DNA from: Dermacentor variabilis
Taxonomy: Eukaryota > Arthropoda > Arachnida > Ixodida > Ixodidae
Assembly: GCF_050947875.1 (NCBI RefSeq)
Contig: NC_134570.1
Coordinates: 104,425,122 to 104,489,121, forward strand
Direction of reading: 5' to 3'
Length of the DNA stretch: 64,000 nt
Below, piece by piece: positions 56,944-64,000 of the stretch. The position numbers and the translations under genes are program-made. Under the pieces are notes generated by a model, which searched no databases, was not told the DNA's origin, and saw only the letters and a program-made list of their open reading frames with translations. Numbering within the stretch: the stretch's first letter is position 1; each line of letters begins with the position of its first letter.

Positions 56944-59900
56944 TACCTCAGGACCTAAATACCATACAAGACACTGAATATACACAGACGAGAAATGAGT
57001 GTTGTTTTATTTCATACACCATTCAGAGCTTATTTATGTCTCGGAAAGGTAGACATTATTTCGTGCGTAGGTATTGACGTGCAGCAAGGGCCGGAAACAG
57101 AGCCAGCATGTGGCAGCAGCGACAAATTAATAAGCGGACTGCAACATATCAGTCACCCAGAATCTGCGCATGTTTTATTGGACGTATCAGTGCTTTTTGC
57201 GTGTCGGTCGCTGTGTTGCAGTACGATCACTTGCGATCATGCCTGGCAAACGTCGTGTTGGGAACACCCTTTCCTCTTCCTTAAACATACACAAAGAAAC
57301 ACACAATTTGCGTGAATAGATAAACATTCTAAAAACCATTAGAGTATAAAATTAGCTTCTTATAGCATGGTGAATTTCATTTTAAACGCAGCAGTGGCGT
57401 AGCTACTGAAGGCATAGAAATGTCACACTAGATGCTTCACGAAGTGAAAGCCAAGCTTCAAACGGGCAACGCCTTATTTTACGTTGAGATGTTCCAGGAA
57501 TTTAGTAGCTTATGCCGCGCAACTGCAATTTTTTTTGTGATACGCCTTCTCGCAAAGCGCTAAAGACACGACTACATGACGCGTTTCGCACTAATTCAAA
57601 AGACAATGAAAAAACGGTTGTCGGCTTGTCGGTCGGCGGTAAGCGTAATTTTCGACTGCGGCGCCATCTTAGGCAGGGACACGAACTGGCCCTAAGGGTC
57701 CGGTCCCTGGTTTTTCTGCATATTGAATAGTTGTGTGTGTATGTGCGTGTGTTTGACTGTGTGGGACTACGAGATGCTGGCCGTTCAACGCTAGCCTAGG
57801 ATACGCTGATGTGGTGCACGAACCTAAGCGAGAGAAACATGGATTGTGACGTCATAAGCAACTACGTGTTATACAGTCACTCGTGAATATGGCTATTTTT
57901 TGTTATGTATGGGTAAAACGAAGATGATATTTGTACTTCGGCAAAAAATTGTTGAAGCTCGATTAACTGTACAACGTCACACAGTTTGTACGTAGCGTAA
58001 GCTCCTATAAGCCAGGTGCTGGGCAAAGCCGGAAAGTCCCGGAGATAGCTCGATCTAACAGGGTGGGGCATCAACGCGTGAGTGGTCACTAGGAAAGAAG
58101 ACCAGCGGCATGGGATTCCAATACGTGTGATTCAAAGAGCTCGCTGGTTTTGGAACGACAAAAGCATGCGTTCGATCGTGGCCTAATGCACTTCTACAAT
58201 GTTAACACCGCTTTCAATACAATATTACCTTCCGGGCCGGGCGTCTACATCTGTAATACAAACCGCCATCTTCCAAGCGGGGAAACTGCACTTGTTGTCT
58301 TTGTTGAATGACCTCGCAAAACTAATCTCCTGTTAGTACTGTGCAGCCAGATCTGTGCAGGAATCTCATCTATTTACATGACTAATTTCTGTTTGAATGT
58401 TACATTCGCTCGAAGAAGGAAATAAAGGGAGTAAAAAGACATCGAGGCCTGATGGTTACACAACCCAGTTATAGAACAGCAGATGTTCCATTCCCACATC
58501 GTTCACTAATACTTTACATTTGTTAAAGGAAAGACTTCGCTTTCATAATTAGCAGATTTGACGGTAGGCGATGAACTGAATGCATGAACCGACGGTGAAC
58601 TGAAGGATGAGGAAAAGGAGCAGGACGCATTCAGCAGCGTTGGAGGCGTCGCTGAATACATCATGTCTCAATGATGCACTAGACGGTACCGATGGAAAAC
58701 CATCGGCGTTCTTCCACGCCTTGGGAAATGATTAGATATGTATTAACTCTGATTCTATAGGTTCGTTCAGACCAATGCATGCGCCATGGTGCGGTTTGTA
58801 CACACACCTGCTCAACAGGTATGCTAACTTGTGTGCCAGAATCTTCAAGCCAGCAGCGGAACCCAGAATGCTGCCTTGGCTCCAGCTGAACTGAATGAGT
58901 GCATGATGCCGCCAAACGCGCTTGCGTCTCTAGAGACCTTCGACGGGCAATTCCAGATTCCGTTACTTGGGCTGGCAACGTTGTCCACATAAACAAAGAT
59001 GACTGCGATATCTAAGCTCAAGGAAGCCAACATGGCGGCTTTTGTGCTCGGTGCTGTGCTCACGTTCCTCTTGTGTAGCATCGATCGAGATGTTTAGTCG
59101 AAGCCTAAAGGGTCCTTGCTGCTGATCACCTTATTCTGATTCATCTCAAGGATTTCATCGACGAAGCCGCGGAAATGTTTGCGCTGTGCGTGCAAACTTG
59201 CGCGCTACCCAGCGATCTGCGTCATGTATTGTGTAAAAATAAAGAGTATTTCAAACAAAGTACAGCTTAAAAAATAAAGGGATGTGCCTGAGAGTAGCAA
59301 GCATCTCCGAAGTATACAAGCACTTCTTAGCGGCGCTGCTCCCCTGGTACAGGTGCGATACTTGACTATTTTCGACTTTCGTAGGCAACTCCACCCGGGG
59401 ACTCGTGTTGTAGTATATCACACATAGCATCTCGCAATATACAGGCAGTTACGTCTGCCGGGCTTTGAGGGATAGATACGGATATTGTGCTAAATATGAT
59501 ATTACGATAAAGAGGAGAAATAATCTAATGTTACCTGATCATTGTGTCTTGAGATAAAAACAAACGAGAGTTCCGTGTGCGAGTCGGTGTCCACCTTTTT
59601 TTATAATAGTTAGCTGATACGTGTGATAAGATTGTCTTGGTCCCATGACTAGCCGCCCTTGTTCGTACTTGCAGTAACCAGTGTTCAAGATAGGGCTCGG
59701 CTCAGGAACACAGCAGACATCTGCCGCCCGCAGGAATTCCCTAACTTCGGTGAAACGTGAGAAATGAATAACTACCAATCGGACCAAGTTGAGTTTCTTC
59801 CAACATGTTTCCAAAATTTAGCAATGGCTTTCTTTTAGCTAAAGTCGCTTGTATTACTGTAAATGCTGGACTTCGAAATGAATCGACACTATACTAATAG

Positions 59901-60238
59901 AATTTAGCCGTGTGTGCAGTGTCGGAGAGCAAACTAGCGGCGCTGTGGGCTGTTTGCAGTTGTCTCGAAATTTCTTGTGAGCATTTAAACTGACAACTCA
60001 TCGCGCGGAATAAAAAAAAAATCAGCATCTTGCATTTGCACAGCTAAGCTAAAGCAACTATGAAAATATCTTGCCTTGTGGTATACATAACCTGTGCCAT
60101 GATCACTTTCAGGCCTTCCAAGTAGTATCATTCCTGCTACTGTGCCTGCAGACAAAGTACATTAGCGAGAATATTCCTCCTGCCTAATTTATCAGTAATA
60201 CTCATGCTATGGTCCAAATTTTAAGCATTCATCACCAT
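56944..60238. other. no supported gene (3.3 kb)
   Basis: Several short frames, none with a recognisable domain. No repeat identified. Confidence 0.4.
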
Positions 60239-60368
60239 TGTTGTGTATAGGGGGCGCTGTCAATTATATCAAGTGTATATAAACGATTGCCATCATTATA
60301 AAGTCAGTTCCGTGGTTCCCCGCCAATGCATAGTCTTTTCTTATCAGTTGGCCCTTCGCGTCACAACA
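60239..60368 (+). repeat. 5' LTR (130 bp) of the gypsy element at the right edge
   Basis: Begins TGTTGTG and ends CACAACA, a perfect 7-bp terminal inverted repeat. A TATATAA box is at 60277-60283. The LTR is unusually short. The 3' copy is outside the window, so the boundary is set by the inverted ends and by the primer site 3 bp downstream. Confidence 0.8.
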
Positions 60369-60371
60369 ATC

Positions 60372-60384
60372 TGGCGCAGTCGGC
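60372..60384 (+). other. primer-binding site, complementary to a tRNA-Ser 3' end
   Basis: TGGCGCAGTCGGC begins 3 bp after the LTR. Its complement ends CGACTGCGCCA, which matches the acceptor stem, discriminator base and CCA of arthropod serine tRNAs as I remember them. Mag-type gypsy elements are reported to use tRNA-Ser. Confidence 0.75.
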
Positions 60385-60446
60385 GAAGCTAGCGAGCTAG
60401 CGACGAACTGTTTTCCCTTACCTGGCTCCGTGCTGTTCCAAGGGGC

Positions 60447-61536
60447 GTCACCTACGTGACGGCAGCGTACGGACTGCCGCCATTACCACCTTTCCTGGAG
60501 ACCGACAATTCCATGGGAGCAGTGGCGCGATGATTTCACAAATTTTCTTGAAGCGACAGGGACGGACGCGCAACCGCCACTACGGAAAAAGGCCATTCTG
60601 CTGCAATGTCTTGGGGTCGAGGGACGCCGTGTTTTTCGCACATTGGGCCCAGAGCCGGCACGAACGTCAGACACGACAAAAGCCGGGCCGGAGACAAGCA
60701 AACCAGCAGTAAAAGACATGACGGAGGCAAGTGAAGGGGATAGTTACACGGAGGCGTTGGGCCTATTGGAGCGGCGGTTCTCAAGCACCGTCAACGTACT
60801 GGTCGAGCGACGTCGATTCACGTTACGTCGGCAACTGCCGAATGAGCCGATACGAGAGTACGTCAGTGCTCTCCGACAGTTAGCAAAGACGTGCGACTCC
60901 GGGCAATTCTTGGAAGCGGCTCTACGAGACAGGGCTGTTGACGGAGTACGGAGCACTGACTTGCGACAGAACTTGCTCGTGAAGGAGTCACAACTTACGC
61001 TCGCAGAGGCAGTGGAAATGCTACAGACGTACGAGCAGGCAGCGGAGGGGGCTGCGATCTATGACCAAGGGTCGTCACAAACGGACATAGTGCAGTATGT
61101 ATCTCAAGGCAGAAGCCCAGACAGCGACGCGGCAATGACGCCGGTGCGCAAGTGTTACCGTTGCGGCTCTACAAGGCACCTAGCTAATTCACAGGAATGC
61201 AAAGCACGGGGGAAACGTTGCTCCCAGTGCCACAGAATGGGACATTTTCGAGCGGTCTGTGGCAGGTCGGCGGAGTGGGACGTGCGGACGGTCCGAAACG
61301 ACGGCGCTAGCGAGGAGGACGTGCTCACTGTGCTGGCGGTCAGACAAGTAGAACGAAGGACTTTGGTCCTTGACGTCGTTACTGAGAACGAGCCACTTCA
61401 GTTGCTGGTAGATACTGGGTCGTCGGTTTCTATTTTGCCAGACCACGTTTATCGAGCCAAGTTCGCCAACAGCTATCCTTTGACTGCGGCTTCAGCGACG
61501 CTGCGGGATTTTTCACAGAAGAAAATTCCGGTCTAG
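60447..61536 (+). pseudogene. gag-protease of the Mag-like gypsy element
   Basis: The likely original start is at about 60457, now GTG (VTAAYGLPPLPPFLETDNS). A frameshift near 60512 leads into the main frame (WEQWRDDFTNFLEATGTDA, KKAILLQCLGVEGRRVFRT). The capsid continues with GLLERRFSSTVNVLVERRRF, ANEPIREYVSAL-type sequence and LREQLLVKES-like helices. Zinc knuckles: CX2CX4HX6C at 61153-61200 and a canonical CX2CX4HX4C (CSQCHRMGHFRAVC) at 61219-61260. Protease signature LLVDTGSSVSIL is at about 61402-61437. The frame ends at a TAG (61534-61536), but the same frame resumes directly as pol, so the stop is most simply a point mutation. The codon start near 60643 is TTG and is not a real initiator. 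Confidence 0.85.
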
Positions 61537-64000
61537 GGATGGTTCATAGACAGAGTTGTACGCGGGAACAACTCGGCTTGCCTTCGATTTTACGTTGTTC
61601 CCCAAGGCATTGCATTACTAGGACTGGATGGGGTCCACCAGCTACAGTTGCACATCATTGGTTCTACACTGGAGTGTTTGCAAATCACGGTCAGCCCCCA
61701 GTCGCTTCCTCCCGAATTATGTGAGTTTTCCTTTCTTTTCGCTGATAAGTTGGGATTAGCGAAAAACTTCGTGCATTCTGTGAAGCGGCGTGCAGATGTA
61801 AAACCAGTAGCAGCGAAGGTTCGACGTTTGCCCCTGACGTTGCGAGAGAAGGTAGCGGCTGAACTGGCAAGATTATTGGATGCAGGCATTATAGAAAAGG
61901 TCAGTGCTGCAGAATGGGTGTCTCCTATAGTGGTTGTGCAGAAGAAGGATGGAACTATTCGTCTATGCGTCGATTTGCGCGAGCCGAACAAAGCAGTAGT
62001 CATTGATGGATTTCCTTTGCCGCACACGGAGGAACTGTTGCATGCGCTGAGCGGAGCAGCATCGTGCTGGATCTTGCTGCAGCCTACCATCAAGTGGAAT
62101 TAGCCGAAGAGAGTCGCGAATTAACGACGTTTATTACGCACGAAGGCTTATTTAGGTTCCGCAGAGTGTGTTTTGGCCTCGCATCGGCACCAGCCGCGTT
62201 TCAGCGAATGATGCAAGAAATCTTGAAAGGCTGCAAGGGCGTGTTGATTTATATCGACGACATCATAGTCTTTGGAAAGACTAAGAACGAGCACAACCGT
62301 AATCTTCGCGAGGTATTGCATCGGATCGCTGAGGCGGGGCTGCAGCTAAGTCAGAAATGCTTGTTCGCTGTCAAGGAACTCTCCTTTTTGGGTTATCGTG
62401 TGAGTGCAAGTGGTCTTGCCCTACTCAAGTCAAAGGTGGATGCTGTGATTAAAGCACAAACGCCTGCCGATGTAGTCTCACTGCGGTCTTTCCTTGGGCT
62501 CGTAGGCTATTACTCACATTTTCTTCCCAATTATACAGAGGTGGCGGAGCCGCTGCAACGACTTCTTCGTAAAGGACAGAAGTTCGTGTGGGATCAGAGC
62601 ACCGAGGAGATCTTTTGCAGGATCAAGGAGATGCTGTCATCATGCGGGGTGGTGGCTATGTTCAACGAGTCTTTGCCTGTACAAGTGACCACTGACGCCT
62701 CGGCACATGGACTGGGAGCTGTGCTACAGCAGGTAGTCAACGGAGAAGTACGTACAGTGGCATTCGCTTCGAGGACACTAACTCCTACAGAACGCAAGTA
62801 CTCTACCGGGGAACGAAAGGCGCTGGCATGTTTATGGGCTTGCGAACATTGGCCCGATTATCTGTGGGGCCGCAGGTTTGTCTTACGAACTGATCATCAG
62901 GCTTTGGTGACACTGCTGTCCACAAATGGGCTTGGAAGACTCCCACTGCGTATTGAACGCTGGTGTGCTAGACTTTTGAGATACAACTTCACTGGGCAGT
63001 ACACAAAGGGGAACACCAAAGTCGTTGCGGATGCACTTTCTAGGTTACCTTTGACCTCTGCAGAGGACGAACCGGTGGAGGTAGTAGTTGCTGTGGTTTC
63101 CAGCATGATCACTAAGAGTGAGTTGCAAGCAGAAACAGCTGAGGATTCATTACTAAATGAGGTGGCGCAGCATGTTACGTCCAGATGGCCGGAAAAGGGC
63201 TGTTTAGCAGGAAAATTAAGGTTGTTTTTTCGTATAAAAGAAGAGCTGTCGGTGATAGACGGGCTACTGTTTCGGGCGGAACGGGTCGTTCCCCCATCGA
63301 CACTCACTTCCAGGCTGGTCATGATGGCACATGAATCGTATCCAGGCATTGTAAGGACCAAACAACGGTTAAGGGAACAGTACTGGTGGCCCGGAATGGA
63401 CAGGGATGTTGAATCGCTGGTTAGGAATTCTGCTATCTGCAAAGCATCAGATAAATCTGCAAAAACCGTAATGGCCCCATTGGAGCCAGTAAAGTTGCCC
63501 GAGAAGCCGTGGGAAAAGCTGGGAATCGTCATCATTGGGCCGATGGAGCGAGCCCCTCCGGAGTGCAGGTTTGCAATCCCTATTATTGATTACCACAGCA
63601 AGTGGCCCGAGGTGGCATCTGTGTCCACAATCACTGCACAGGCAGTAGTGAAAGTGCTTTTGGAACTTTTTTCGAGAGAAGGGTACACGAAAAGCATTGT
63701 GACTGACAATGGGCGTCAGTTTATGTCGACATGTTTTGAGCAGTTTTTACGAGATCGGGGAATCCAGCATTGCGTTACCACATTGTATTACCCGGAATGC
63801 AATGTTCAGATTGAGAGGTTCAACCGCGTTCTCAAGGAATATATTCAGGTTGTGGCATTGGAACGAAGATCACTGAAGGAGGCAATCTGGGACTACCTGG
63901 TTGTTTACAGGGCCACCCCACATGCAATTACAGGAGCTTCACCGGCTTACCTACTGCATGGAAGAAGACCCAGAACAAGATTGGATGTTGTTGGCCTCCC
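61537..64000 (+). pseudogene. pol of the Mag-like gypsy element: RT, RNase H, integrase (3' end outside window)
   Basis: In frame with gag after the TAG, RT begins LPPELCEFSFLFADKLGL and runs to DLREPNKAVVIDGFPLPHTE. A deletion near 62061-62066 shifts the frame, which then stays open to the window edge (about 1.94 kb). RT active site is YIDD at 62250-62261. RNase H shows VTTDASAHGLGAVL and RTDHQAL. Integrase starts with a damaged HHCC finger (HESYPGI for HESHPGI; SAICKAS with the first Cys lost). In the catalytic core the first Asp position reads Val at 63528 (GIVIIGP), while the second Asp (VTDNGRQF) and Glu (QIERFNR) remain. About two thirds of integrase is present at 64000. The reverse transcriptase could be intact apart from the frameshift; the integrase is dead. 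Confidence 0.9.

Larger units (their letters stand above)
60239..64000 (+). mobile_element. Ty3/gypsy (Mag-like) LTR retrotransposon, cut by the window edge
   Basis: The order is 5' LTR, primer site, gag with two zinc knuckles, protease, RT, RNase H and integrase, all on the plus strand. The tRNA-Ser-type primer site and the pol sequence suggest the Mag lineage. Decay is light compared with every other LTR element in the window: two frameshifts, one stop and a few key substitutions in about 3.6 kb of gag-pol. It is probably the youngest autonomous-type insertion here. Confidence 0.9.

Noticed and set aside
61590..62093. Minus-strand frame of 167 codons (and similar ones at 62594-62797 and 62897-63535)
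   Set aside because: Antisense shadows of the plus-strand gypsy RT and integrase, which carry the recognisable motifs.

Overview
This is a eukaryotic, repeat-dominated window. Its repeat families and one recognisable host gene family point to a hard tick (Ixodida) nuclear genome. That assignment rests on recalled similarity to tick retroelements, tick SINE-like repeats and the expanded tick 'nose resistant to fluoxetine' (NRF-6-like) family. No search was possible. Reading frames are short, split by GT/AG introns or broken, and there is no bacterial gene organisation, CRISPR array or rRNA.

Host genes. Two first exons of secreted NRF-6-like proteins are present. One lies on the minus strand (6048-6363). 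The other lies on the plus strand (47321-47693) and joins in phase to a second NRF exon (54648-54859) across a 6.95-kb intron filled with transposon debris. Both first exons stop at the same codon position with a phase-1 donor, so they are paralogues. Their remaining exons were not found.

Layout. 1-2350: decayed Ty3/gypsy pol (+). 3144-3337: MITE-like foldback. 7226-7357: cluster of three hairpins. 9554-15929: a nearly full-length but heavily broken Ty3/gypsy element (-), carrying an RTE-like LINE insertion with a 12-bp target duplication and a SINE in its leader. 16296-18700: a second gypsy-type element (-) with integrase parts upstream of RT (Gmr1-like order). 18725-20940: a CR1-like LINE (-) with ORF1, endonuclease and a repeated 5' segment. 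21284-22030: LINE RNase H remnant (-). 23796-24815: unidentified broken reading frame (-). 23.3, 27.2 and 32.2 kb: SINE-like copies. 32855-34230: gypsy RT/RNase H (+). 34466-36890: LINE ORF1-EN-RT (+), abutting a gypsy LTR/gag fragment (36890-37760, +). 38708-42626: a THAP/P-type DNA transposase with three introns (-). 43.2 kb: compound GGAT repeat. 47.3-54.9 kb: NRF gene with a broken RTE-like LINE and a 278-bp duplicated unit in its intron. 56698-56943: LINE ORF2 C-terminus. 60239-64000: the youngest-looking Ty3/gypsy element, with a 130-bp LTR, tRNA-Ser-type primer site and gag-pol running off the window.

Every autonomous element seen has at least one disabling lesion (stop, frameshift, truncation or lost catalytic residue). 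The window reads as a TE graveyard with nested insertions around a small amount of host coding sequence. Long stretches (3.4-6.0, 7.4-9.5, 24.9-27.1, 27.4-32.1, 43.4-47.3 and 56.9-60.2 kb) show nothing I can support.
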